Assembly (NCBI GenBank): GCA_963827315.1
Contig: CAWHAL010000004.1
Coordinates: 434,001-498,000 of the forward strand
Direction: 5' to 3'
Length of the DNA: 64,000 nt
Source: CAVXEF01 sp963827315
Lineage (GTDB): Bacteria > Planctomycetota > Phycisphaerae > Sedimentisphaerales > Anaerobacaceae
The notes under the pieces were generated by a model that was not told where the DNA came from, ran no database searches, and worked only from the letters and a program-made list of their open reading frames with translations. This document shows, piece after piece, positions 25,501-33,840 of this stretch (position 1 is the stretch's first letter; each line of letters opens with the position of its first letter). The position numbers and the translations under genes are program-made.

Positions 25501-25877
25501 GCCGCAATAATGACCGGCGTCTTCGTACCCGAACCACGGGCGGCGAGCGACGAAAAACGAGCGACGATTCTGAGTCTTTCCGCCCTCGTCTCATCGGTGG
25601 CATCTGCCAAATCCTCCTCACCTTCCCACGCTGCAAAAGTTTCCACGTCTTTAGCACCGAAGGTATGTAAATCATCAGCCGCCTTGTCGGCATCGTCGAT
25701 GTGCGGACGGATATATAAAATCGGCCGACCAAGCTCCTTTGATATGTAAGCCGCCAATAGCGGCGCAAACGACCCCCACGTCCCCTCGACCTTGACCGCC
25801 CCCCCTTGTTGTATGGCTCCCAGTCGAGCGACTATTTCAGAAACTACTTTGTCAGCCCCTAAATTCACTGCCCCCAT
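22581..25877 (-). CDS. mfd: Transcription-repair coupling factor Mfd
   Basis: About 1098 residues from ATG 25877 (the frame is open 26 codons further). Mfd removes RNA polymerase stalled at DNA lesions and recruits UvrA. Seen in order: UvrB-like N-terminal modules; the polymerase-interacting CarD-like domain (LSDLQAGDYVVHLSYGIGKF); the RecG-like translocase with Walker A LLCGDVGYGKTELAMRAAFK, motif II IDEEQRFGVEHKEKL, motif III TMTATPIPRTLHMSL and motif VI HQLRGRVGRYKHRAYAYML; then the C-terminal TRCF domain. A palindromic repeat lies in frame near residue 200 (ENPQASLGANRT). The bcp gene starts 36 bases after its stop. Confidence 0.97.
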   Translation of the reverse strand: MGAVNLGADKVVSEIVARLGAIQQGGAVKVEGTWGSFAPLLAAYISKELGRPILYIRPHIDDADKAADDLHTFGAKDVETFAAWEGEEDLADATDETRAERLRIVARFSSLAARGSGTKTPVIIAASVQALCQPIPKPEALEASGLSLEVGKKLSPEEIVRWLVDNGFERTDGVDLPGQFAHRGGIIDIYAPLVVEENPQASLGANRTAAAIRIEFFGDTIESIRQVDLDTQRSSRQMKSASIVSAVCGASLEERELFVNILPKETIIILEEPGEIEEVANVYLNRVENPDRLYKWADIYAAMDNFAQLHICRFATAAPGEFLKVDVKSVQRFQHKATSLWAGHKEILEQLVQETKEGKKVLLYCEASAEIKRVGEVIREIAGKIPAGFELLAGFVNQGFVIGSLETIVISHHELFGQFAIRRRQRPMRASAPIDTLSDLQAGDYVVHLSYGIGKFLGIKTIAEAGGPSEYLSIEYADGVKIQVSVQNIALVQKFIGTSPKRPKLSKIGSKRWQKQKEKVAKSVQDLAGELLEVQARRRMLGGVAFGADSAWQAEFEESFAYQETPDQTTAAEQIKADMAEAIAMDRLLCGDVGYGKTELAMRAAFKAVENGKQVAVLVPTTVLSVQHGRTFTERFADFPVCVEVLNRFKTTSEARDIIDRTKAGKVDILIGTHRLLSGDVGFRDLGLLIIDEEQRFGVEHKEKLKKLKVNVDVLTMTATPIPRTLHMSLLGLRDISSLGTPPLDRRSIVTSVTASNNELVRKAIIREMNRQGQVFFVHNRVKTIEKKAWEIQKLVSDAKITVAHGQMAKSELEKAMIDFVLGETDVLVCTTIIESGLDIPNANTIFINDADRFGLAELHQLRGRVGRYKHRAYAYMLLPASRPITPVAARRLKAIEEYSHLGAGFRIALRDLEIRGAGNILGAEQSGHIQMVGYQMYCELLADAVKKLKQEPVEPIPSAVIDLGFAAYIPKNYIPVDRNRMEVYRKIAVAKNSDDLKQIESELADVYGAVPDEVKLLLEIAELRIAAGRLNIKSIVTSNNNLIFSFAKDTNINIKKLFAKTAGKVDVVEPTTVYLRLSKNYFEPNTLMTLLRKILIK
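25265..25284. repeat. REP-like palindrome inside mfd
   Basis: CCCCCAGGC-TT-GCCTGGGGG, preceded by GTTAGC and followed by TTTTCTTCTA. The same flanks and loop style occur at 51324-51343, so it belongs to a dispersed family. Here it is translated as part of the Mfd N-terminal region. Confidence 0.8.
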
Positions 25878-25947
25878 TCTAACGCGCAAGCCCCTCTCTC
25901 GCAATTCCACGTCGAGGATGATTAGCCGCCTCAAACCTGTCCGGAGA

Positions 25948-27204
25948 CTAAGCAAGTTCTCGTTCGGTTAGGCTGTTTGCGGCCGTTTTGCCAGCGAGAT
26001 GTCCTGTCGAAAAGGCTATCTGCAGGTTGAAGCCGCCGCACGGGCCGTCTGCGTCCATGACCTCACCGGCAAAGTATAGGCCTGGGCACAGTTTTGATTC
26101 CATCGTCCGGGGGTTGACCTGCGCGGTGCAAATGCCTCCGCGAGTGACAGTCGCCTCAGCAATGGGGCAGGCAGCTACGATGGAAAGTGGTAATTCCTTG
26201 AGCATCCTTATAAGTTGAGTACGTCGGTTTTTTTGCAGCCGGCCTGCCAAAAGTTCCTGCGATGGGCTTATCTGTTTGCAGAGGTGCAATATCAGGGATT
26301 TGGGAAGAAACTTGGCAAGAGCCGCAGTCAGAGTCTTCGTCGGATGCTGCGAGCAAATGAAGATAATTTCCTTGTCAAGCTGTGTGGTTTCGTACTGCGG
26401 CATCATATCAATCGTCACCTTTACCGGGTTGGCGTAATCAGGCAGCAAATCCGTGATGAGTCTGCTGATATCGAATACAGCGGGACCGCCTATTCCATTG
26501 TCGGTGAACATAAGCGGGCCTGTGGTACAGCTCCTGCGATTTGCGACCTTGGCCTTGATAACGACGCAGGGTATTCCAACCCCCTCAAGCTGGCCGGGCC
26601 AGGTTTCCGCTGTCACCAAAGGCACCAGAGACGCTCTGGGCTCAATTATGGTATGGCCAAAGTCTTTGGCAAATTTATATCCATCGCCGGTTGAGCCGGT
26701 GAATGGCCAGGTTACTCCGCCCGTTGCTATTATAATTGCGCAGGCTGATATCTTTTGCGCATCGGCAAGTACAACAAAGCCACGCTGGCTCTTTTCAATA
26801 CTCCGGACCGTTTTGCCATGCAGGAAGCGAACCGACAGCTCCCGAGCATGGTCAATCAGCACACGGGCCACATCACCCGCACGGTCGGTGACGGGAAAGA
26901 CACACCCGTCTTTTTCGACTTTTGTACGCAGGCCGCGCTCGGCAAAGTATTCTCGCAAATCATCTGCTGAGAATTCGTAAAGGCTGTGACGCAGGAATCT
27001 TCCGCAGGGGCCGTATGACCTGATGAAATCCTGTACAGAACCCGTATGAGTAAGATTGCAGCGGGTTCTGCCTGTTCGCAGAAGTTTTCTGCAGGCTGTG
27101 GTGTTGTGCTCGACAACAATGGTTTTTGCGCCTGCCTGTGCAGAAGAAATCGAGGCAAACAATCCTGCCGGCCCCGCGCCTATTATACAAACATCCGTTT
27201 TCAT
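25948..27204 (-). CDS. FAD-dependent oxidoreductase of the HI0933/YhiN (BaiN) family
   Basis: 418 residues from ATG 27204; longer versions of the frame run through a dispersed repeat and are unlikely. The N-terminal FAD Rossmann site is VCIIGAGPAGLFASISSAQA, followed by the family hallmark KLLRTGRTRCNLTHTG (~40-55). Later, SACAIIIATGGVTWPFTGST and the C-terminal PGLYFAGEVMDADGPCGGFN with LQIAFSTGHLAGK close the FAD site. Physiological substrate is not known for most members; BaiN acts on bile acid intermediates in gut clostridia, which should not be assumed here. Confidence 0.92.
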   Translation of the reverse strand: MKTDVCIIGAGPAGLFASISSAQAGAKTIVVEHNTTACRKLLRTGRTRCNLTHTGSVQDFIRSYGPCGRFLRHSLYEFSADDLREYFAERGLRTKVEKDGCVFPVTDRAGDVARVLIDHARELSVRFLHGKTVRSIEKSQRGFVVLADAQKISACAIIIATGGVTWPFTGSTGDGYKFAKDFGHTIIEPRASLVPLVTAETWPGQLEGVGIPCVVIKAKVANRRSCTTGPLMFTDNGIGGPAVFDISRLITDLLPDYANPVKVTIDMMPQYETTQLDKEIIFICSQHPTKTLTAALAKFLPKSLILHLCKQISPSQELLAGRLQKNRRTQLIRMLKELPLSIVAACPIAEATVTRGGICTAQVNPRTMESKLCPGLYFAGEVMDADGPCGGFNLQIAFSTGHLAGKTAANSLTERELA

Positions 27205-27205
27205 A

Positions 27206-27261
27206 CTTGCCCCTTCGGCAGAGTTTACCCTGAGTGAGGGTATCGAAGGGCTCAGGGCAAG
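27206..27261. repeat. Nested-hairpin dispersed repeat
   Basis: Outer arms CTTGCCC/GGGCAAG, middle arms CCCTTCG/CGAAGGG and inner arms ACCCT/AGGGT form a nested palindrome. The CCCTTCGA...ACTCAGG.TAAA core recurs at 48971-49020. It lies directly upstream of the oxidoreductase start and separates it from transketolase. Confidence 0.75.
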
Positions 27262-27305
27262 TTTTTTGCGGCCGATAACCTGCGCCTGTCCGCGCAATTT
27301 GTGGC

Positions 27306-29330
27306 CTATCGGCCGAGGAGTTTTTTGGCCGCCTCTATTGTCTTTTCTACGGTTATCCCGAACTTCTCATAGCAAATCTTCTGCGGGGCAGATGCACCGA
27401 ATGTTGACATACCAATAAAGATGCCCTTATCGCCTAACCATTTGTGCCAGCCTAATTCGACGCTGGCCTCAATACCGACCCTCGCCTTTATATTGGGCGG
27501 AAGGACCGAATCTTTGTACTGCTGACTTTGTTTCTCAAACAGTTCCCAGCTCGGCATACTTATCACGTTCGCCTTAATATTTTCTTTCGCCAGCCCCTCA
27601 GCCGCACATAAAGCAATCGAAACTTCCGAGCCGGTCGCCAAAAGCAGTACATCCGGCCTGTCCGTGCCGGCCAGGACATAAGCGCCTTTGCTTAGATTCT
27701 TGGCGGAATTGTATTTGTTTTGGTCTAAAACCGGCACTCCCTGTCGAGTAAAAAGTAGGACCACCGGCCCGCCTCGATACTCCAAAGTAAACTTCCACGC
27801 CTGGGCAGTCTCGTTCGCGTCAGCAGGGCGTATCACAAGCAGGTTCGGTATCGCCCGAAGCGCTGCGAATTGCTCTGTCGGCTGATGCGTCGGCCCGTCT
27901 TCGCCGACCCCGATGCTGTCGTGAGTAAATACGAATATGGTCGGGTATTTCGACATGGCCGCCATACGAATCGCAGGCCGCATATAATCGCTGAACACTA
28001 AAAATGTCCCCCCGTATGCCCGCACCAGTCCGCTGACGTTTATTCCGTTCATTATCGCGCCGATCGCGTGCTCTCTGACGCCGTAACGAATATATCTGCC
28101 GTCCCGCGCATCCTTTTGGAAATCCTTGGCGTCGGCAAACCTCGTATTGTTTGAAGGCGTCAAATCCGCCGACCCGCCCAGAACCAGCGGCAGTTTAGGC
28201 ATCACCGCATCGAGAATTTTACCTGACGCCCTGCGGGTCGCCAGCGGGGTGTTCACATCAAAACTCGGCAGAACATCATCAAGATTCACGGGCAATCTGC
28301 CTTCGCCGGCATTGCGGAACTGCTGCGCCAAATCGGGGTAAGTCTCAGCGTACTTCTCAAACATCTTGTTCCAGACCTTTTCCGCCTTTGCCCTTTTTTG
28401 GCCGGCTTTCCGCATATACTCCGGAACTTCCGGGGGAATATAAAAAGTCTTTGCAGGGTCCCAGCCGAATTTCTCTTTCGTCAGCTTGACTTCATCTTCA
28501 CCTAACGGCGCACCGTGCGAAGCAGAGGTATCCTGTTTATTCGGACAGCCGAACGCGATATGCGTCCGAAGTTTTATTATTGTCGGCCGCTCTTTTTCTT
28601 TCTTTGCTCGCCGCAGCGCCTTTTCAAAAGAAATCATATCGTTGCCGTCACCGCCGACGATTATCACATTCCATCCGTAAGCCTTATAGCGCTTCACCAC
28701 GTCTTCAGTAAAGGAAAGTTTTGTCTCGCCGTCGATTGAGATGTGGTTGTCGTCGTAAACAACAATCAGATTATTCAAACCTAAATGTCCCGCCAGCGAG
28801 CTGGCCTCCCCCGAAACCCCTTCCTCCAGGTCCCCGTCGCTTGCGACCACATAGACCTTGTGGTCGACGACAGGAAAACCTTCCCTGTTGAAGTAGTTCG
28901 CCAGAAACTTCTCCGCTATCGTCATCCCGACTGCGTTTGAAATTCCCTGACCCAAAGGGCCGGTAGTCGCTTCAATCCCGAGTTCGGGGTGGTACTCAGG
29001 ATGTCCCGGCGTCTTGCTGCCCCATTGCCGGAAGTTCTTCAAATCTTCCAGGCCCATATTATATCCCGTCAAATACAGCATCGAATAAAGCAGTGTGCTT
29101 CCATGGCCTGCCGAAAGAACGAACCGGTCGCGATTATGCCATCGCGGATTACCCGGGTTATAGTTCATATGTCTCGTCCACAGCACGTACACCGCAGGTG
29201 CCATACCTATTGGCATGCCCGGATGTCCCGATTTCGCCGCCTGCACGGCATCCGCCGCCAAAAAACGGATTGTTTGAACACAAAGCTCATCGAGTTCCGA
29301 AAGACCCGGATTGCGTACAGATATACTCAT
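27306..29330 (-). CDS. tkt: Transketolase
   Basis: 674 residues, full length. Thiamine-diphosphate enzyme of the non-oxidative pentose phosphate pathway that moves two-carbon units between ketose and aldose phosphates. Seen: AKSGHPGMPIGMAPAVYVLW near the start, the ThDP/metal motif ASDGDLEEGVSGEASSLAGH (~157-176) with YDDNHISIDG, the pyrimidine-domain Glu in YIRYGVREHAIGAIMNGINV (~410-430), FVFTHDSIGVGEDGPTHQP and a C-terminal transketolase domain (VIRPADANETAQAW onward, IGMSTFGASAPQKICYEKFG). It is followed after about 100 bases by the FAD oxidoreductase gene on the same strand. Confidence 0.97.
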   Translation of the reverse strand: MSISVRNPGLSELDELCVQTIRFLAADAVQAAKSGHPGMPIGMAPAVYVLWTRHMNYNPGNPRWHNRDRFVLSAGHGSTLLYSMLYLTGYNMGLEDLKNFRQWGSKTPGHPEYHPELGIEATTGPLGQGISNAVGMTIAEKFLANYFNREGFPVVDHKVYVVASDGDLEEGVSGEASSLAGHLGLNNLIVVYDDNHISIDGETKLSFTEDVVKRYKAYGWNVIIVGGDGNDMISFEKALRRAKKEKERPTIIKLRTHIAFGCPNKQDTSASHGAPLGEDEVKLTKEKFGWDPAKTFYIPPEVPEYMRKAGQKRAKAEKVWNKMFEKYAETYPDLAQQFRNAGEGRLPVNLDDVLPSFDVNTPLATRRASGKILDAVMPKLPLVLGGSADLTPSNNTRFADAKDFQKDARDGRYIRYGVREHAIGAIMNGINVSGLVRAYGGTFLVFSDYMRPAIRMAAMSKYPTIFVFTHDSIGVGEDGPTHQPTEQFAALRAIPNLLVIRPADANETAQAWKFTLEYRGGPVVLLFTRQGVPVLDQNKYNSAKNLSKGAYVLAGTDRPDVLLLATGSEVSIALCAAEGLAKENIKANVISMPSWELFEKQSQQYKDSVLPPNIKARVGIEASVELGWHKWLGDKGIFIGMSTFGASAPQKICYEKFGITVEKTIEAAKKLLGR

Positions 29331-29439
29331 CGCTATTTCCTAAATAACTTTCTTTAATATACCTTTGCCGTTGAAGCAAAACGTGCAGTATACCCCCGTC
29401 TCCCTGTCTCAGCAAGCATTTTTCTAATTTGGGCACATA

Positions 29440-31536
29440 CTACTTGATTGTCTTTTCCAATTCTTTCAGGTCGGGCCTCTTTTCTGCGATGGCAAGAGAT
29501 TCATCGTACAGCTTCTGAAGGTCTCCAAAGACTTTTATAACCTCTGCACCCTTTCTGATGAAAATGGGAATCTTGTGCAAAGGTGTATCGACTGTGATTT
29601 TTTGTCCGCCGTTGTAAACCGTATTTGTGTCCCACGCATCTACCCATTCTTCAGATGCAGGTAGATATAGGCTCTGTTTTTTAGTGGCCTTTTTCCAGAT
29701 GGGGCAAACCAGAATATCCGGCCCATAAAGAAATGTTTGCCAATCCTCCCAGGCCTGTTCCTGTTCAGGGTAGACTAAGAACAACGGCCGCGCAATCGGT
29801 ACACCGCTGTCGTGTGCATTCTTGGCGCAGACGTAGCTGTAGTCCATCAGTCTGGTGTGCAGCTTGGCGTAAAGTCGCCAGACGGCGATTAGCTCAGCGT
29901 CGTAGTGAGGCTTGTTTTTCATGTCCCACAGGCCGCGGTCTTCGGTCGGACCGACCTCCATAATTGGGCAGAAGCAGCTAAACGCCAGCCAGCGGGCGCA
30001 GACCTCGCGGTCGAGAGCGCCTTGCCAGTAGCCGCCGGTGTCGGAGCCCCAGATGGGAAAGCCGATTATAGCGCTGCGGTGCTGCGCGATAATGGCGGTA
30101 CGCAAACCTTCCGCGGGAGAACCAATATCGCCGCCCCAGAAACCGCCGTATCGGCAGCTGCCCGTGTAGCCCGCACGCGGCATCAGAATAAAATCATCTC
30201 CGCGGACTTTTTTGCAGACTTCCCACGCCGCTTTTACATACTGGTGAGGATAGTCGTTGCGTGTCTGTCGCGTAGACCTTCTGTCATATGCAAATGTATT
30301 AGGGCACGAAGGCGTCAGTTGCTCGGAGCGGTCCAGCTTAAATCCTGCGACGCCGACATCCAGAACCTTCCTGAGACCCTCATTCTGCCACCACTGTTTC
30401 GCTTTAGGATTTGTGAAATCTACCAGCGGACGTTGTGGAAAATCAAGTTCTTGGCCCTTGACGTTATAGCCTTCTTCCACCGCTACTTTTGCCATCTCTC
30501 CGTTTACCCATGGTGCAATCCAGAGCAGAAATTTGATGTTCTTTTTCTCGAGCCATTTAATCATTCTCTCAGGATTAGGCAGCCTGTTTCTGTCCCACTC
30601 GAAGTCATTATAACCGTAATCACCAACTGCCCAGGGCCGGTCCACCCAGTAAACACCGCACGGAATATCAAGGGCCTCCATCATTAATATGTCTTCGACA
30701 ACCTGGCTGCAGTACGGCGCATTCACTTCGGTCCCATCGTAATAGGTTTTTTTGTTGTTGTGGTTATCACGCCATCTCCAGCACGAAAAAACCCACTTGG
30801 GCGGCAGGATTGTAGGCCCGACATAAAGACTGTGGGCGCTTACAATTTCCATAGGACTTCGGCTTGTATAAAGTATGAGTTCAAGCGACGGCCCTTCGAA
30901 AGAAATCTTCACCAGATTTTTATCCGATTTGCAGAAATCATAAAACCCGGGCCATGTACCTTCTGTAAATAATCCGTATCCCCTCGATGAAAAATAAAAT
31001 GGACAATAAAGTGAAAGCGTTGGCCGAATGGACATCTTTACACTTTCTCCCCTCAGGTTGAGGGCGGTCTTGACGCCTTTTTTCCACGACAATTTCTGCT
31101 CACCGTCAACAGTTCTCTCAAAGCATCCGGTAAAATATTCATTCGCTGATGCCTTAAGCGAAAAACCCCACTCACAAATATCCAAATTGGGCTCGGCACT
31201 GAATCTTATATGGAAATTCTTGCCTTCAGGTTTTATCAGCACATCAACAATGCGTCCTTCATTATTTCTCCATCTCCCATGGAAACCGCCCTCGACCTTC
31301 TCTGTCCAGAATGGCTCCCCCATAAGATACATGCAGCCATAAACGGTTCTATAGAAAATAGTGTCTGATTCTTTCCCTGTAATTATTAAAGGTTCTTTCA
31401 AATGCTCATTTGTAATCTTGAATGAAACGTACCTCTGGGTGCCTAAATACTCCAGGTTCACTTCTGCTGATACCGTGCCACAGAGGAAGAAAACGACGGC
31501 AAGAGTCAGCAGACAGGGCGGAAGTTTTGTTTTCAT
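29440..31536 (-). CDS. Secreted glycoside hydrolase family 31 (alpha-glucosidase/xylosidase type)
   Basis: 698 residues with a signal peptide (LPPCLLTLAVVFFLCGTVSA). The N-terminal beta domain (~25-225) leads to the (beta/alpha)8 barrel. The catalytic nucleophile is in GVAGFKLDRSEQ (~402) and the acid/base Asp is in IIGFPIWGSDTGGYW (~498), both at the family spacing. CGVYWVDRPWAVGDYGYNDF (~286) and the barrel opening PPKWVFSCWRWRDN fit GH31. The C-terminal beta domain has YGPDILVCPIWKKATKKQSL. Substrate (alpha-glucan, xyloside or sulfoquinovoside) cannot be decided by eye. A long acidic C-terminal tail (~670-698) is extra. Confidence 0.93.
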   Translation of the reverse strand: MKTKLPPCLLTLAVVFFLCGTVSAEVNLEYLGTQRYVSFKITNEHLKEPLIITGKESDTIFYRTVYGCMYLMGEPFWTEKVEGGFHGRWRNNEGRIVDVLIKPEGKNFHIRFSAEPNLDICEWGFSLKASANEYFTGCFERTVDGEQKLSWKKGVKTALNLRGESVKMSIRPTLSLYCPFYFSSRGYGLFTEGTWPGFYDFCKSDKNLVKISFEGPSLELILYTSRSPMEIVSAHSLYVGPTILPPKWVFSCWRWRDNHNNKKTYYDGTEVNAPYCSQVVEDILMMEALDIPCGVYWVDRPWAVGDYGYNDFEWDRNRLPNPERMIKWLEKKNIKFLLWIAPWVNGEMAKVAVEEGYNVKGQELDFPQRPLVDFTNPKAKQWWQNEGLRKVLDVGVAGFKLDRSEQLTPSCPNTFAYDRRSTRQTRNDYPHQYVKAAWEVCKKVRGDDFILMPRAGYTGSCRYGGFWGGDIGSPAEGLRTAIIAQHRSAIIGFPIWGSDTGGYWQGALDREVCARWLAFSCFCPIMEVGPTEDRGLWDMKNKPHYDAELIAVWRLYAKLHTRLMDYSYVCAKNAHDSGVPIARPLFLVYPEQEQAWEDWQTFLYGPDILVCPIWKKATKKQSLYLPASEEWVDAWDTNTVYNGGQKITVDTPLHKIPIFIRKGAEVIKVFGDLQKLYDESLAIAEKRPDLKELEKTIK

Positions 31537-31607
31537 GTGTTTCTCCTGTTTGCTAAAAGTTTAATGAAGATAAATTTTACTACAGCCTTCAATTTTTGCA
31601 ATAGCCA

Positions 31608-31628
31608 ATTACCGGTTTTTGCGGTAAT
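31608..31628. promoter_or_regulatory. Operator-like palindrome upstream of glycosyltransferase
   Basis: ATTACCG-GTTTTTG-CGGTAAT lies in the divergent region between the GH31 and glycosyltransferase genes, about 75 bases from each start. It is followed by TATATTA. Its size suits a dimeric regulator, but no regulator gene is adjacent. Confidence 0.3.
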
Positions 31629-31703
31629 ATATTACGCCAGTTTATCCCGAGTGGGGTTGCGTGCTGCCGTTTGTAAGCTCGCAACAGCTTTTGAGGTGAC
31701 CTG

Positions 31704-32783
31704 ATGAATCAACACCAAACAACCGAGCGAAAATCGGTCAGGCCTGTTTTGATTATCTCGAAACGCACCGTCTCGCAGTATTCTCCGCTGCTGGAGCATC
31801 TGATGGTTGGCTTAGCCAGCGAGTCGATCACCTCAGCTTTGGTATGTCCGGCCGATTGCGACGTCGATTCAATGGCACGCGGTGCTGTCGAAGTCATCAG
31901 GCTGCCGGCTGTTGATTTGCCGTTAATAACGTGGCTGAACATGGAAAAGCTGGCTCACCACATCGCCGCTTTTAAGCCCACCGTTCTTCACTGCCTCTGC
32001 GAAAGCAAAGGCTCGCTTACTAAGCAATTATCAGGCTGGCTTGACCTGCCGTACTTGCTGATGGTCAATTCCATCTGGCAAAAGTCGCGGAAATTGCCTG
32101 CTCTCTCAAAACGCTGCCTGAGAATCATCACCCCCGCAGGGAGCATCGCGGCCAGTATTGCCGCCGCCTGCCCTAAGTTTGCAGACCGCATTGAGCAGAT
32201 AAACATCGGAACTTTTGTTGAAGAATCAGCCGGCTGTTTCACCGATACCGGTCAGCTACCCAGTATGATTGCAGTCGCTCTTCCCGGAAACGAAAGTCAG
32301 TTCGAGAACCTTCTCGCAGTAATAAAGCATCTGGTGGATGAAGGTTATCAGTTAATGTTGTTTATAACGGCCACCGGCCGTACAGAAACCGTCCTGCGCA
32401 AATCAATCTCTAAACTGGGGCTCTCTCAAACCGTCATTATCATTCCTGAATTGAAGCCCTGGCGGGTTCTCCTCGCCGCCGCTGACGTCTTCATACAACC
32501 TGCTCCGAGCAATGATTTCAATCTTTTATTACTCGAAGCGATGAGTCTCGGCACAGCCGTTGTTGCCTGCAGGGGTGGTGTTGACGATTTTGTTATCGAG
32601 GGCCGGACCGCTGCCGTTTTTGACCCCGATGACAAGCTTAGCCTCAAAAAAACCATTCAGCAGCTGCTCGACAAACCCGAATTCGCTCGCGGCCTGGCCG
32701 CCGGCGCTCAGCAGTATTTAAAAGAAAATCACACCGTAACCGCTATGCTTTCTTCTATCCTGCGAATCTACAGCGAGGCTTAG
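31704..32783 (+). CDS. GT4-type (group 1) glycosyltransferase
   Basis: 359 residues, GT-B fold, with GAGGTGA before the ATG. The N-terminal half holds PVLIISKRTVSQYSPLLEHL and AFKPTVLHCLCESKGSLT. The C-terminal nucleotide-sugar half has VIIIPELKPWRVLLAAADVF (~245-264), PSNDFNLLLLEAMSLGTAVV (~273-292), where the Glu is the usual donor-binding residue, and GGVDDFVIEGRTAAVFDPDD. The protein has no membrane segment. Acceptor and donor are unknown. It lies alone between the divergent GH31 gene and the convergent dapA. Confidence 0.85.
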   Translation: MNQHQTTERKSVRPVLIISKRTVSQYSPLLEHLMVGLASESITSALVCPADCDVDSMARGAVEVIRLPAVDLPLITWLNMEKLAHHIAAFKPTVLHCLCESKGSLTKQLSGWLDLPYLLMVNSIWQKSRKLPALSKRCLRIITPAGSIAASIAAACPKFADRIEQINIGTFVEESAGCFTDTGQLPSMIAVALPGNESQFENLLAVIKHLVDEGYQLMLFITATGRTETVLRKSISKLGLSQTVIIIPELKPWRVLLAAADVFIQPAPSNDFNLLLLEAMSLGTAVVACRGGVDDFVIEGRTAAVFDPDDKLSLKKTIQQLLDKPEFARGLAAGAQQYLKENHTVTAMLSSILRIYSEA

Positions 32784-32811
32784 ATTCGTCTGTCGTCAGT
32801 CACCGAAGGGT

Positions 32812-33684
32812 TCAATCCAGCAGACCGTATTCTTTCAAGGTCTGTCTGAGCCTCGTTTTTTTGTCCTCATCCAAAGGCGTCATAGGCAGCCGCATCTCTT
32901 CCGAAGCCAGATTCAGCATCGCCATCGCCGCCTTGATTGGTATCGGATTGCTCGCCAGCCCAAGCAGGTTCCTGCACAGCGTAAAGAGCTTATTGTGCCA
33001 CTGACGGGCCGAGGTAAAATCACCTTCGAGAATCAAATCGGTCAGCGCTTTTACGTCAGAGGGAACAATATTTGCCACCACGCTGACCACTCCTTTGCCG
33101 CCGACCGAAGCCATTGGCAGCGTAAGCGAATCATCGCCCGAGAGGATGGTTAAATCGCAGCGGACCGAAATCTCACTTGCCATATCGAGGCTGCCGCTGG
33201 CCTCTTTAATCCCGACGATATTCTCAACCTCAGCTAATCGCACAACAGTGTCTACGGTCAAACCGGCCCCGCATCGCCCGGGAATGTTATAAAGAACTAT
33301 CGGCAAATCAACCTCTTCAGCTATCGTCTTGAAATGCTGATAGAAACCTTCCTGGGTCGGCTTGTTGTAGTATGGGCCGACCTGCAGTGTGGCGTCGGCG
33401 CCGACCTTTTTTGAAAATGACGTCAGGTCAATCGCCTCTGCAGTCGAGTTCGACCCGGCACCCGCAATCACCGGCACTCTCCCGCCGACTGCTCTGACGA
33501 CCCTTTCGATAACCTTCTTGTGCTCGTCGTGGCTTAGTGTCGGACATTCACCGGTCGTACCGACAGGAACTATCGCGTCTATCCCGTTTTCTAATTGGAA
33601 ATCTACCAGCTCATCGAGAGTTTTAAAGTCGACTTCGCCCTCGTGAAATGGCGTAATCAACGCCACCATTGCCCCTGTAAACAT
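32812..33684 (-). CDS. dapA: 4-hydroxy-tetrahydrodipicolinate synthase
   Basis: 290 residues, the standard length. Aldolase-class TIM barrel condensing pyruvate and aspartate semialdehyde in lysine/diaminopimelate synthesis. Seen: MVALITPFHEGEVDF, GTTGECPTLSHDEHKKVIE (~42-60), VGPYYNKPTQEGFYQHFKTI (~102), catalytic Tyr in VLYNIPGRCG (~133) and Schiff-base Lys in VGIKEASG (~161), SGDDSLTLPMASVGGKGVVS (~185). It precedes pdxJ's stop-side on the same strand with a 150-base gap. Confidence 0.96.
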   Translation of the reverse strand: MFTGAMVALITPFHEGEVDFKTLDELVDFQLENGIDAIVPVGTTGECPTLSHDEHKKVIERVVRAVGGRVPVIAGAGSNSTAEAIDLTSFSKKVGADATLQVGPYYNKPTQEGFYQHFKTIAEEVDLPIVLYNIPGRCGAGLTVDTVVRLAEVENIVGIKEASGSLDMASEISVRCDLTILSGDDSLTLPMASVGGKGVVSVVANIVPSDVKALTDLILEGDFTSARQWHNKLFTLCRNLLGLASNPIPIKAAMAMLNLASEEMRLPMTPLDEDKKTRLRQTLKEYGLLD

Positions 33685-33780
33685 TTTTGCCTCCTATATG
33701 AATTTTTGCCATCAGGACAACAAAGGCACTAAGAAGTGTAAAGTGCCTAAAGTGCGGTAAGCTCAAGATTCTTAATAACT

Positions 33781-33810
33781 TTAGTTCACTTTAGTTCACT
33801 TTAGCTCACT
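33781..33810. repeat. Three 10-bp tandem repeats
   Basis: TTAGTTCACT, TTAGTTCACT and TTAGCTCACT lie end to end between pdxJ and dapA. Related GTAAAGTGCCTAAAGTGCGG sits just before. Function unknown; could be slippage. Confidence 0.75.
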
Positions 33811-33840
33811 TTTATTTTCTTTGTGCCTTCGTGACCGAAA